Shown one piece after another: positions 31,960 to 43,689 of a stretch of DNA of 64,000 bases (the stretch's first letter is position 1; each line of letters begins with the position of its first letter). The translations under genes were made by a program, and so were the position numbers. A model generated the notes under the pieces. The model saw only the letters and a list, made by a program, of their open reading frames with translations, had not been told where the DNA came from and did no database searches. This stretch comes from Diadophis punctatus similis (Eukaryota; Chordata; Lepidosauria; Squamata; Dipsadidae): the NCBI GenBank assembly GCA_023053685.1, contig JALIGW010000003.1, positions 43,842,496-43,906,495 of the forward strand, in the 5' to 3' direction.

Positions 31960-32250
31960 TGCACCCCTATCCTAAATATGATGGTACTTTCCAATACAAG
32001 CAGAACACGTGATATGATGTTCTATGCATGTCTACATTTCTAATCCACCATTATTTTTCTTCTGCCTTGGCTCTTGACCTGAATGGTCGTGTTTCTTAGC
32101 AAAGATGTAATTATTCAGGATTTATTGTTTTTGTACTGAAATAAATATTTTCTATTAGACATTTAATCTCGGCTTTATTTCTAAATGATTGACTTCAAAG
32201 TAAAAGATCCAAATCTCGCCTCTATGAGATTTTATTCTCATCCTAACAGA
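31960..32250 (+). repeat. LTR-like dispersed repeat, copy 1
   Basis: AGGATTTATTGTTTTTGTACT, GAAATAAATATTTTCTATTAG (a polyadenylation signal), then CTCGGCTTTATTTCTAAATG and GATTTTATTCTCATCC. The same order occurs at 58778-59010. A signal followed by a conserved tail resembles the R-U5 part of an LTR, but ends and target duplication were not resolved. Confidence 0.4.
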
Positions 32251-32688
32251 AAAGTATACAGTAGAAGTGAAAGAAAGACACTTCTCACTTCAGGCATCAG
32301 AGAGCAACAGAATTCATCAGAGCACTTACTAGAAAAGGCTAGAATTTTGCAAATCTTTAGCATGGAAAAAACTGTAATTGAGAGAGGATGTGATCAAAGT
32401 GCATAAATCCTGCATGGCATAAAGTGACCAGAAAAGTTGTCTTCCTATATCAGAATACTGAGACCTCTGATCTGCCAATGAAAAAATCTGACTGAAAGCA
32501 GATTTAGAGCAGGGCTAAAGATTGCAGTTTTTCATGCGGCGTTTCACTAATTAGAAAAGTTGGATACATTTCATGAAAGAATCTCTCAATGACTATTAGT
32601 TTTGAGGATTCGGGGCTACCTCCTTATTGCAGGCAGAATGCTGGGAACAAGAACGGAAGAGGATGTCCCATTTGCTCATGAACACTAG
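32251..32688. other. unannotated sequence
   Basis: Nothing recognised. Confidence 0.45.
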
Positions 32689-32908
32689 TAGTGAAATCCA
32701 ATTTTTTTTACTACTGGTTCTGTGGGTGTGGCTTAGGCTTGGTGGGCGTGGCTTGGTGGGCGTGGCAGGGGAAGGATATTGCAAAATCTCCATTCCCACC
32801 CAACTCTGGGGCCAGCCAGTGGTGGCATTTGCCGGTTCTCCGAACTACTCAAAATTTCCGCTACCGGTTCTCCAGAACCTGTCAGAACCTGCTGGATTTC
32901 ACCCCTGA
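32689..32908. mobile_element. hAT-type MITE (GTGAAATCCA ends)
   Basis: Left end TAGTAGTGAAATCCAATTTT and right end GCTGGATTTCACCCCTG are imperfect inverted repeats. The interior has GTGGGCGTGGCTTGGTGGG repeats and CTACCGGTTCTCCAGAACC, both shared with other MITEs here. No clear TSD was found. Confidence 0.6.
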
Positions 32909-33749
32909 AGCAAACGCTGTATAAGGAAGGGCTGTTGCCTGATCCAGCCAGACTTTGCTTATGTTCTGATTAAAAACAAGCAAGAGTAGGAATTGTTGCC
33001 TAAGAGGGATGTTAAGATTGCCTTTTACTGATAAGACTGCTGTGCCTTACAAGCAGTAACTTGACCTGTTGAGCTTTTTTCGAAGATAGGAAAGTGCAGC
33101 GATGAAGGGAATGTCACCTCCTGAGAGTTTTGGTCTGCATTGCACTCAGGAAAGGAACTACAACCTTTTTATCCAAAGCAGCAACAAGAGATGCATTGTT
33201 TTCCTGCACTAATTTGTTTCCAAAGTGAAGCAGGCTATCTTCAAATCAGTTCTCTAACTTTATGCTTTAATGCTCATCTTCCATGGAGCATGGAAGCATT
33301 AATTTCTGTCTTCTGGAGTTGTCTGCAGGGTAAGGGTTTTTTTAAAAAAAGAAAAGAAGCAAGATGGTGGCCTTGATGGTGCCATTGAAGCTCCGTTTTT
33401 TTTTAATGAGGGTTGCACATAAAAAGTACGTGGAGATTCAGTGGCACTGTCCTAGTAATCATCCTGACATTTTTTTTAATCATTTCCTGCAGACAAGTCT
33501 ATATCGCCTGCAGGCATGAAGGAATTTTAAGCCTAGCAGAATATTAAAATGATAAATGTGTGTGGGATCTGGACAGGTGGATTTAGTACATCTATTCCTC
33601 CCCTTTCTCCAAGAAGCATAGGGCAGCATTCATATAACTCTAAAGGCATATCTCCAAGGCTCAGGTAAAATATTGTCCTCCTCTAACTTCTGGGCTTTAA
33701 AAAATTACGTGTTTCTCTTCATACTGACATGCACAGAAGCTTTTTTTTT

Positions 33750-33868
33750 AAGTACTGCACATGCGCAGAGGGTCATTTCCGTGAAGGGGCGCGCACGCAC
33801 ACAAAACGTACACTTCCATCACAATACGAACCAGTGGGGAAAGTAAGTAGAACCCACCCCTGTTTTAC
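33750..33868. mobile_element. right-end fragment of the CAGGGGTGG MITE group
   Basis: ACATGCGCAGAGGGTCATTT, then ATACGAACCAGTGGGGAAAG and TAGAACCCACCCCTG. This matches the right end of the complete elements at 5835 and 47329. The left part is missing. Confidence 0.6.
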
Positions 33869-33891
33869 ACATCTTGAAGCTGCCGTATTTT

Positions 33892-34514
33892 TTGGAGTAT
33901 AAGACGCACCTTTTTCCTCCCTAAAAGTGGCTGAAAATTTGGGTGTGTCTTATACTTCGAATGTAGCTTTTTTTTCCAGCCCTAACTAGGTGCTAACAGA
34001 TCTTCCCAGCTCTTACCTTGCAGGCTTTTTCATTGTTACTCTCTCCAAAGAATGTTTTTCCAGCCCTAAGTCTTTGCAGGGTTTTTTTTCATTGCTCTAC
34101 TTGCTCCGAGTAAGTTTTTTTCTAGCCCTAACCAGGTGCTAACTATCTTCCCAGCTCTTACCGGCTTGCAGGCTCTTTCATTGTTACTCTCTCAGAAGAA
34201 GGTTTTTTTAAGTCCTAACCAGGGGATAAAATAATGTGCTGAAGCTGCTCTGAATAAGTTTTTTTCTAGCCCTAACCAGGTGCTAACAATCTTCCCAGCT
34301 GTTACTGGCTTGCAGGTTCTTTCATTGTTACTCTCTCAGAAGAAGGTTTTTTTAAGTCCTAACCAGGGGATAAAATAATGTGCTGAAGCTGACCAGACTA
34401 AGAACGCTAGCCAGATGAATACCTGGTAGGCAGATTGTTTTCCCCTATTTTCCTCCCCAAAAACTAAGGTGCGTCTTATACTCTGGTGCCTCTTATACTC
34501 CGAAAAATACGGTA
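33892..34514. mobile_element. MITE with CCGTATTTTTTGGAG ends and internal tandem repeats
   Basis: Left end CCGTATTTTTTGGAGTATAA, then GACGCACC. The right end is GGTGCGTCTTATAC...CTCCGAAAAATACGG, giving inverted repeats of about 28 bp. TATG follows on the right, suggesting a TA target, but the left flank does not confirm it. Inside, a 144-bp unit starting TAAGTTTTTTTCTAGCCCTA is repeated (from 34111 and 34255), and an earlier diverged unit starts near 33968. Confidence 0.75.
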
Positions 34515-36504
34515 TGTTGACTTCATTGGAAGAATACTGCTTTTATCCTGTGCCGTATCTTTTTTAAAAATTTCATACACTAACATGCTGTAGAGCAAAC
34601 CACCAGTCTCAAGTTTAACCTCTGAGTCCTATGTAGAACCTAAAAGCATTTTTAGAGAGCGAAGAGGGAAACAGCTATAGCCAAATGCTTTGTTCACCTT
34701 CTGGATACCTTTTTAAAGTAGCTATACTGCCATAGCAATCCTTTTGTGACAGTGCCCATAAAGTACTTCCCTGGAGAAGCCTGGCAACTTCAATAGCTGA
34801 TAGGATCCTCCTCTGATTTACATTTTTATATGCTGGTTTTTCCATTTACCTTGTCACTGCTGTAATAACAAACATATTTAAAAATAGATTCCATTCTTTT
34901 CGAGAACAAAGAAACTGATGTTGGACTTCGCAATTATTCACTGTTCTATTTTTTCTCCCTTCCTAGATATAGCAGACCTGGGAAATCATGTGATGCTGTT
35001 TCTCTAGGGAAACTAAAAATTCAGGTCTGTCAAGAAATATTGCTCTTTTTTTAAAAAAGATCAAGGCAAATTTAGAAACATTTATCCCAGAAAATAGTCA
35101 GAATTAAGGCTTTAGTTGCACTGCTGTTCTTGAAAGTGGATCTTTTATGTACTCTACTGAACATTTCAACAATCATACAGTACAGATAATCCCTGTTACA
35201 TTTTATGCAACTCTTAAGGAGTTGAGACCACCAAGCATGACTTTACATGCACCCCATCAGTCAAGGTCACAGACTGATGGGGTGTGGGCTACCACATGAC
35301 AAATAGGATGTGAGTTTCCCTTGTAGGATCCTAAACTTCAAAAACAGCAGTCATTCCCTGAAAATGTCTTTGGAAGTTTACTTTCTTGTTTAATTAATTT
35401 TAAGTAGTAGAACTGTTTGACCACTGAATCCATTCTTCTGTGCTGCCAAAAATCCAAATTAAACCATCCCCAACAGATGGTCATCTCTGTAGAACATATC
35501 CAAGCAGAGAGAACCCACCCTCAGTTTAGTTAATTAGTTCCAAGGTCAACCTGCTCTTATTAAAAATCAATCAAAAATCTGTCTTCCTGTAATTTTAAGA
35601 CGTTTTTCTCTATCCTGCATTCTGTGGTGATAAGGTGCTTTCTTCTATGATACCTATTTCAGGTTCTTGAAGAGTACTATGATGTTCATATCACATTCTC
35701 CTGTTCTCCACTGAGATTCCACTAAAGCAATTTATGCACAAGTCAAGCATTGTGTTTCTCACCTTATCCAGCTTGGTTAGATTACATAAAAATAGTACAG
35801 CTGCAAGGCTCCTGTCCTGTTCTGGGATTGTCCTGCTTTTCCCATAATCTGGAACGAATCTCGGGATTTCCACATCCTATCCGCACAAAGAACTTACAGG
35901 AACACTATAAACCAATTAATGCTTGCTTGCTTTCTAACAAATAGGAAAAACAGTCCATTTCCCTGGTCTCTGACTTGCCATTGGTCCTTCCATAATAAAA
36001 ATCCCATTGCCCTCCACCAAACAAAAAGGAAATAATATAATAGCTAGTGGCCCTCTCATCTGTAATACTGTTGTACATACTGTATGTAATTTGTAACAAA
36101 AAGAATGTGTAATTCTGTATGTATTGGTGTGATTGTAAAATAATTTTGAAAAATTTATGCAAAGGAAAGCTATTTGACAGATATTTTATAATTTATGCTG
36201 ATTAATGTACACTCATTTATTATGACTATGGCACTGCACCAGGAACAACCACTTTGAAGTTCATCCTCAGCCATAGAACCTCACTAAATGTCATTGGTTT
36301 ACTGTAGCTCTCTGGAAAAGGCTGCAGTGCTGAGAAAGATGAGCCCTGAAGGAAAGAGAAGATGACCAGCAGTAAGGTGGATGGACTCAGGTACATGGGT
36401 GATGGGTGCACCATTGGAATACGTGAAAGACTAAGTTAGGAACATATTATCATGGAGAAAATATATGTGGGTGCTAAGATTTGACCTTGACTTGATGGCA
36501 CATT

Positions 36505-36505
<1 letters not shown>
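34515..36505. other. unannotated sequence
   Basis: About 2 kb with no bounded repeat, RNA gene or coding signature. Open frames at 35691-36414 overlap on both strands and are unsupported. Confidence 0.5.
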
Positions 36506-36506
<1 letters not shown>

Positions 36507-36537
<31 letters not shown>

Positions 36538-36538
36538 C
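36507..36538. repeat. (ATCA)n microsatellite
   Basis: Eight tandem TCAA units. Confidence 0.95.
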
Positions 36539-37025
36539 TAGAATACTTTGTAGATGCAGCCATGAAATTCTAGTTGAAAGGTCATGGCTGAGATTAAAGA
36601 AGTTTCTTGCTTTGGAGAGATAAAAATTAACACAAAGATCTTCTATAGGTTTGGCTAAGCAGCAATAGCTGCCTCAGTCCAAGTATTAAATTTGAATAGC
36701 AAACTGGGAAAAACTATTGCAACAGACTGAGATAGCTATTTGACTAGAACCTGTTACCTTAGCTTGTTTCAGAGTCTGATGATTCAGATTGTAATATTAA
36801 ATTAGCACCTGTTGTTTCCGTAAAAAAAAGTTCAAAGCTACATTATTTGTCTACATCTTACTGCCTTTCGTCATTTATTCCAACTTTGCAATGAATTTGG
36901 AAATCTGCCCATATCTGTATGCATGTAACCTGACCCAAGTAATTGTTTACCAAGGGCTCTGTGCAGAATACGATACAAATTTCTGTATGCAACTCTAATA
37001 TGAATCACATGTTTTGTTTGCTATA

Positions 37026-37668
37026 CATAGAATAGAATAGAATAGAATTCTTTATTGGCCAAGTGTGATTGGACACACAAGGAATTTGTCTTTGGTGCAT
37101 ATGCTCTCAGTGTACATAAAAGAAAAGATACATTTGTCAAGAATCATGAGGTACAACACTTAATGATTGTCATAGGGTACAAATAAGCAATCAGGAAACA
37201 ATCAATATTAATATAAATTGTAAGGATACAAGCAACAAGTTACAGTCATACAGTCATAAGTGGGAGGAGATGGGTGATAGGAATGATGAGAAGACTAATA
37301 GTAATAGTAATGCAGCCATAGTGAATAGTTTGACAGTGGTAAGGGAATTATTTGTTTAGCAGAGTGATGGCGTTCAGGGAAAACTGTTCTTGTGTCTAGT
37401 TGTCTTGGTGTGCAGTGCTCTATAGCTTTGTTTTGAGGGTAGGAGTTGAAGCAGTTTGTGTCCAGGATGTGAGGTGTCTGTAAAGATTTTCACAGCCCTC
37501 TTTTTGACTCGTGGAGTGTACAGGTCCTCAATGGAAGGCAGGTTGGCAGTAATTGTTTTTTCTGCAGTTCTGATTATCCTCTGAAGTCTCTCTCTGTCTT
37601 GTTGGGTTGCAAAACCAAACGAGACAGTTATAGAGGTGCAGATGACAGACTCAATAATTCTCCATCAT
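37026..37668 (-). mobile_element. Rex1-like LINE 3' part
   Basis: The reverse strand carries the same C-terminal coding sequence and UTR as 24800-25553: TTCTTTATTGGCCAAGTGTG at the left, GGCGTTCAGGGAAAACTGTT and GGTCCTCAATGGAAGGCAGG in the middle, and ending at GATGACAGACTCAATAATTC. The coding part has indels. A (GAATA)n tail of about four units precedes it. Confidence 0.88.
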
Positions 37669-37761
37669 CTGTGATTAAGTCATTGAATATTTCAATAAAC
37701 TATAAAGATCCATCTCTCAAAGATTTCATGTTTCATGATACTTTAATTCGATAACCTCATA

Positions 37762-38397
37762 CAGGTAGTCCTTGACCTACGACCACAATTGAGCCCAAAA
37801 TTTTGGTTGCTAAGTGAGACATTTGTTTAATCGGTTTTTGTTTAATCAATAATTTTATGACTTTTGAGCCAAGGTGGCACAGTGGTTAAATGCAGCACTG
37901 CAGGCTACTGCTAGTTCAGCAGTTCAGCTGTTCAAATCTCACCGGCTCAAGGTTGACTCAGCCTTCCATCCTTCTGAGGTCGGTAAAATGAGGACCCAGA
38001 TTGTTGGGGGCAATATGCTGAACTCTGTAAACCGCTTAGAGAGGGCTGTAAAGCACTATGAAGCGGTATATGTCTAAGTGCTATTGCTATTACTTTTCTT
38101 GCTACAGATGTTAAGTGAATCACTGCAGTTGTTAAGATAGTAAGATAATTGTTAAATGAATCCAGCTTCTCCATTGACTTTGCTTGTCAGCAGATCGCAA
38201 AAGATGATCACATGACCTTGGGACATTGCAACCGTCATAAATATGAGCCAGTTGCCAAGCATCCAAATTTTGATCACATGACCATGGGGATGCTGCATTG
38301 GCCATAAATGTGAAAAACAGTTATAAATCACTTTTTTCAGTACCGTGATAACTTCGAACGGTCACTAAATGAACTGTTGTAAGTTGAGAACTACCTG
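37762..38397 (+). mobile_element. Tc1/mariner-type MITE interrupted by a SINE
   Basis: Left end CAGGTAGTCCTTGACCTACG and right end TAAGTTGAGAACTACCTG, flanked by TA (37760-37761 and 38398-38399). The sequence matches the uninterrupted copy at 11945-12340 once the SINE at 37866-38091 is ignored. Confidence 0.88.
37866..38091 (+). mobile_element. tRNA-derived squamate SINE nested in a MITE
   Basis: Starts GAGCCAAGGTGGCACAGTGG, has the box-B-like TTCAAATCTC, the GGTTGACTCAGCCTTCCATC body and the CTAAGTGCTATTGCTATT end. ACTTTT at 37860-37865 and 38092-38097 is a 6-bp target duplication within the MITE. Confidence 0.92.
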
Positions 38398-38399
38398 TA

Positions 38400-39594
38400 T
38401 TTATGAGGAAAAAAACTGCTCTTGTGGGGAATATGGAGAAATTAATCAAGAATCAAAACCAAAGAATTTGTTTGCAGAGCTAAACTTTACAAAGAAGAAT
38501 GTAGGAATCACCAAGAAGATGCTGATGGCAGACAAGAAAAATTCCAGCATTTTTATTATCTGGCAATTGAAATCTTAGCAAAAAGGGATAGATTTTCTTC
38601 ACGATCACATGTTGATTACATTTATTTATCATTTTGAAAAACGTCTGAACCAGATTGACCAAAAAGCTGAACTGTCAATTCCAAAAGTAATGCCCTCTTT
38701 GATACTTCCAGCCCTATACTTCAAAGAGAAAGAAAGAGAGAATCTATAAATGTATTTCCTTCCTCAGTCCATGTAAACTACAGAATACATTACATTAAAA
38801 CAGGAGTGTCTCAGGAAAGGGAGTAGCTTCAAAAGCATCTCAGAGTGACTCAGGATGGTTATGGCAGCAGAGTCATTGGTCTCCAAGACACTGTCTCTTT
38901 TGTTGGCTCTGTCACATTCTTTCTCCATGCGCAATCCCTCACAAGGAAGCTTTTCAAGATGTGGATCCTCAGACGACTGGCCTTTCCCCTGGCTGCAAAG
39001 TCCACCAATCTGTGCAAACAGCCTTTCCTGAATAACTTAGATTGTGTGCCACTCTGCCCATAGTTGCATTAAACTGGGTATCCTTTCAAGGTTACACAGA
39101 TCACTCTACTAGACTTAGGCACAAATAGCTTAGCTCTAGTCTAAAGTCACATAGGAAAGAATGATGCCCACCTTGGCTGGCATATGCAGCCACATTAAAG
39201 AGCTGGATACTAGTAAAAATTAGGCTAGATTTGAAACAACTAATGTAAAAGGTTGGAAGAGAAAAGAAGAAAAATAAAAAAAATCTCAGTTTAGTGTGTT
39301 AATAATTGCAGGAGGAATAACATGAGGTAAATTATTCTGTGCCAGCTACTTGAGTGGAATTCATCTACCCTTTTTGAAAGTCACTATTTTCACAACATTG
39401 GAGGACATGTTTGAAAAAGACAAGAAGACAGGGCAGGAAAACTAACATGAGACTATCTGTTCTTGAAAGACAGGCTCTGTAAAAAGGAAGCCAACATTTT
39501 GAAGAAAACATTATTATTAATATCTAATTTCCCCAGCACCAGTGGCTTCTTGAGGGCCATGACTGGAAACATGTAATCCCGTTTTGAGGTGGGG
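38400..39594. other. unannotated sequence
   Basis: No supported element or exon. Two frames of 60-72 codons are unsupported. Confidence 0.45.
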
Positions 39595-39815
39595 GTACCT
39601 TTGAATCAGTGTTGACTCCTTGTGACTGCATGTACTAGTTGCTGCAGGTTTTTTGGTAAGTTATTCGGAAGTGGTTTGCCCTTCCCTCTTTCCTAGGACT
39701 GAGAGACAGTGACTGGCCCAAGGTCATGAAACTGGCTTCATCTGTAAAGCAGGACTGGTACTCACAGTCTCCTGGTTCCTAGCCTAGTACTTTAACCACT
39801 ATGCCAAAACTGGCT
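39595..39815 (-). mobile_element. MIR-like tRNA SINE
   Basis: GTGTTGACTCCTTGTGACTG, AAGTGGTTTGCCCTTCCCTC, GACTGGCCCAAGGTCATGAA and CTATGCCAAAACTGGCTG align in order with the copies at 26642 and 27818. Confidence 0.65.
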
Positions 39816-39839
39816 GTCACTAGTCCTGATGTTGCATTC

Positions 39840-40445
39840 CTCTAAATCCAAGATTTGGTGTTCCAAAGATGCTTTTTCAAGAGGCAACTGGCCTTTCTGG
39901 TTTTTCTTTGAAGACGTTTCGCTTCTCATCCAAGAAGCGTCTTCAGCTGTGATTGGATGTTGGGGAATGGAAGGATTTATACTCCTTGCAGACAGCTGGT
40001 CATTTGCATTCTTTTAGTGGGTCATTAAGGCCACCTGGAGGTTTGTCTGTGTCATCAGGGTCACCTGAATGATGCAAATGGCTGTGGGGCCTTCTTGGAA
40101 CTGTTGAAAGGACTGTGTTGTAGATTGGAGGTAGATGATGTCGTATCCCTCCCCCTGTGTTGAGAGAGGGCTGTTCAGTTTTGACATAGATGGCCTCTTT
40201 AACCCCTCTTTCAAACCAGCGATCCTCTGTGTCCAAAATGTGGACTTTGCTGTCTTCAAAAGAGTGGCCTGTGTCTTTTAAATGCAGATGGACTGCTGAA
40301 TGTAGTGCTGATGTGTTTGTTCTCCTATGTTGTGCCATGCGCTTATGAAGTGGTTGTTTTGTTTCCCCAATGTACAGATCTGCACATGGCTCACTACATT
40401 GTACTGCATATACCATGTTACTCAGTTTAGGTCTGGGTGTTTTAT
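39840..40445 (-). mobile_element. Penelope-like element, 5'-truncated minus copy with GIY-YIG domain
   Basis: The minus-strand frame 40452-40000 encodes a GIY-YIG endonuclease end. NMVYAVQCSEPCADLYIGET (GIY and YIG-type positions), KQPLHKRMAQHRR, a conserved GHSFEDSKVHIL block and RWFERGVKEAIYVK are all typical of Penelope-like retroelements. The RT half is absent. Downstream on the element strand come the conserved 'GATGAGAAGCGAAACGTC' segment (39907-39925) and the 3' end near 39840. Confidence 0.88.
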
Positions 40446-40446
40446 C

Positions 40447-40787
40447 CCCCACTCAACACAGGGAAAGGGATAAGACATCATGTATCTCCAATCTACAACA
40501 CAGTCCTTTCAACAGTTTCAAGAAGGCTCCACACCTATTTGCACCACTCAGGTTACCCTCATGACACAGATAAACCTCCAGGTGACCTTAACTACCCGCT
40601 AAAAGAATGCAAATGTCTGCAAAAAGTATAAATCCTTCCATTCCCCACCATCCAGTCAGACCTAAAGAAGCTTCTTGGATGAGAAGCGAAACATCTTCAA
40701 AGAAAAACCAGAAAGTCCAGTTGCCTCCTGAAAAAGCACCTTTGGGATAACCATGACCTGGATGACTGAGAATCTCCATAGACATCA
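40447..40787 (+). mobile_element. Penelope-like element, 3' part, plus copy (head-to-head)
   Basis: From CACTCAACACAGGGAAAGGG on, this is the forward version of the 3' part of the minus copy. It carries 'CTTGGATGAGAAGCGAAACA' at 40674-40693 and AGTCCAGTTGCCTCCTGAAA. The pair forms an inverted repeat with arms of about 335 bp and a spacer of about 275 bp that holds the GIY-YIG region. Confidence 0.85.
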
Positions 40788-40789
40788 AG

Positions 40790-41384
40790 ATTTGGTGATA
40801 TAGCTGCTGATAATCAACAATATGTTTCCTGCTATATGAAGTTGAAAATCTGTAGTATGCACTAAAATAGGGTGATTACAAAGAAAGAAGATAATTCCAA
40901 CTCCATCTCTTTTTCCAGAAAATCCCCCCAAAATAGAAAAAGCACAGACTAACTCTACTCATTTGCATTATTATCTTCCCACTGTGACCCTCACCTTCCC
41001 AAGTCATCCAAAGATTGCCCATCATGGTTTACACCGAACATCTACTATAAATTGGACCAAAGATAGTTGCAATGTTGTGGATTCTTTCCTTTTCTTTATA
41101 TCACCCTGAAATGGAAGAAGATTTTAGAAGATCTGAACCCTGTTTGTTGCCCGTAGTAAAAATGTAGTTGAATTCCCATTTAGAGAATTACCATTCCAGC
41201 TTTTTCTTCCCAACTATCATATCCTTTGGTTAAGCTTTAGTGAGACAAATAGGATTGGGGCTGCAGTGGGTGATAATGATGGACATTCTATAGAAACGAT
41301 CATCACTGAGTGACTGCGTACTTTTCAACAGATCAGGTAAAATGGGCATTATTGTTTACATGGAGCTTAATGGGACTGTATTTC
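40790..41384. other. unannotated sequence
   Basis: No element or exon recognised. Confidence 0.45.
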
Positions 41385-41511
41385 CAGTGGTGGGATTCAG
41401 CCAGTTCGCACCACTTCGGGAGTTAACTTTCTGAGCAGTTTGGTGAACTGGTTGTTGGAAGAAATCATTAGGCAGAGAACCGGTTGTTAAATTATTTGAA
41501 TCCCACCACTG
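41385..41511. mobile_element. hAT-type MITE, 127 bp
   Basis: CAGTGGTGGGATTCAGCC and TTTGAATCCCACCACTG are terminal inverted repeats. Flanks GTATTTC and, one base offset on the right, GTATTTC indicate a near-perfect TSD. It lacks coding sequence. Confidence 0.8.
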
Positions 41512-42608
41512 TAGTATTTCCCATTAAGTGCCCCTTGGACCAGTACATTTGGAATACCTTTCAATTGTCCCGTAGATGGTAATACCAACTAAAATATTCT
41601 AGAATTGCGCTTGGCTCTAAGCGCAAAGTAAATAAAAATTTCAGGTACTTCTATTACCTGAAAAACATAATAACTTTCACTGAATGAAATATCAGGGCAC
41701 TAATCTGCATGTAACAATTACTTTTTGCATTACATGTCATCTGGTATTAAGCTAATCAATGCCAGAAAAACATCTGGAGATAAAACAGCCAACAATGTGA
41801 AAGTGAAAACAACTCTGTGTTAAAAGGAACAGAGCAAACACTGAGCTCTTTGTCTTCCTCGCCAAATCTGAGAAAGAAAGAATTCTCTAGGGAGAGAGAA
41901 AAAATATAAAAGAAAGAATACTTGGCTTCTGAGACAAATTTTCTCCCACTCCAGTGAATTCAGCATTTGCTCGAAAGTACAATGTAGTCTAAGAAAGATG
42001 GGCCTTCTATAGAATTCTTCATGCTATATTTACCCTCCCCCTAGAGAAGATGTTTAGGGTAATAAAATGTAACCTTAAAAAAAGAGAAAGAAACAAAACA
42101 AAGAGATTCATCAATAGTTCTTTATCTTACTGTATTTGTACTTCCTGAATAATGCTAGACATGACTCTACAAAAGAGAAGTCTCAGCAAAAATTGTGCTA
42201 CGCGGGAAAAGACACAAAGAAGCAGCTTTGGGTTTTATTCCTAGTCCCCAGCTGAAGTTTCAAGCACCCCATTGCTTTCCAAATACAACAGAAAACAGAA
42301 GTCTGCATGTGTTGCTTCAATCAAGAAAGGGAGGAGAAATTCTAAGTAAAAATGTTGCTTATGACTCAGCTTAATGACCCTGATACTCTTTTAAAAAAAA
42401 ATCCGGCTCAGGTTGCAACAGACAGGACCTAGCAAAAAGGCCTGGGAAGATGAGGTGATGAGAAAAGCCTTACAGTTAAACCTGTCTAGACTTACTGCCC
42501 CTGCAATGTCAGAATTGGTGGCTGTTTCTTCATGTCCTGATGACATGCTGAAGAAGAAGAAGGTCAGAAAAACTGAGGACTCAAGCAATTATGTTCCATG
42601 TGATGTTC
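41512..42608. other. unannotated sequence
   Basis: The plus-strand frame at 42413-42736 starts here but runs into LINE sequence. Its first roughly 65 codons have no known signature. Confidence 0.4.
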
Positions 42609-42609
42609 C

Positions 42610-42885
<276 letters not shown>

Positions 42886-43423
42886 GCCCTGGCACACGTG
42901 ATCGGGACAGCACCTTTTAGCAGTGAATTAGAACATAGGCAGTTGAGGTAAGATTGGGGACAGCAACTGGGACAACAAACATTATGCTGGCTTAGTTTTC
43001 TCCTACTGTGTGAAAAGGCCCTAATATGCTTATCTAGAAAAGGACTTCATTTTCAACAATCTTATTACATTCAAGGAAATCATTGGGAAATCCAAGCAAA
43101 GCATTATGAAATTATCATTGGTTCCTTAGACTTTGTGGAGACCAGGGGATTTATAGGGCCATACTAAAATGCAAACATATCTCTCTAATTTCTCAAAGTG
43201 CCATGGTGGGGATTTGTGATGTAAAGGGACACCTAGGCACTTATCAAGCATAGGATCAAGAAAGAAAAATTAAAATGGCCTTTGATGGTGTTAAACTCAT
43301 GTTCCTGTTTAGCTATTATCTGAAGCGTGCAGTCAAAAAAAGTCAAGATGGTGGCCATGGTTGTGTGATTGATGCTCTGCCTGGTTTTTATATGCAAAAC
43401 ACATAGAGCAAGAGCATTTACAT
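42886..43423. other. unannotated sequence
   Basis: No supported feature. Confidence 0.45.
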
Positions 43424-43645
43424 ACTGCTTCATAGTGCTTTACAGCCTTCTCTAAGTGGTTTATAGAATCAGCATATTGCTCCCAACAATCTAGGTCCTC
43501 ATTTTACCGACCTTGGAAGGATGGAAGGCTGAGTCAACCTTGAGCCGGTCAGGGTCGAACTCGTAGCAGTGGGAATGCTGAGTTAGCCTGCAGAGTCAGC
43601 CTGCAATACTGCATTCTAACCACTTCGCCACCAAGGCTCAGCTCC
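43424..43645 (-). mobile_element. tRNA-derived squamate SINE
   Basis: Reverse orientation: TAGTGCTTTACAGCCTTCTC, CCTCATTTTACCGACCTTGG, GGAAGGCTGAGTCAACCTTG and the tRNA-like head ending GCCACCAAGGCTCAGCTCC. Uninterrupted reference copy for the split SINE at 7552. Confidence 0.9.
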
Positions 43646-43689
43646 ATCACATATAAACTTTAGTTTAGTTGCATCATTGTAGCCACCAT

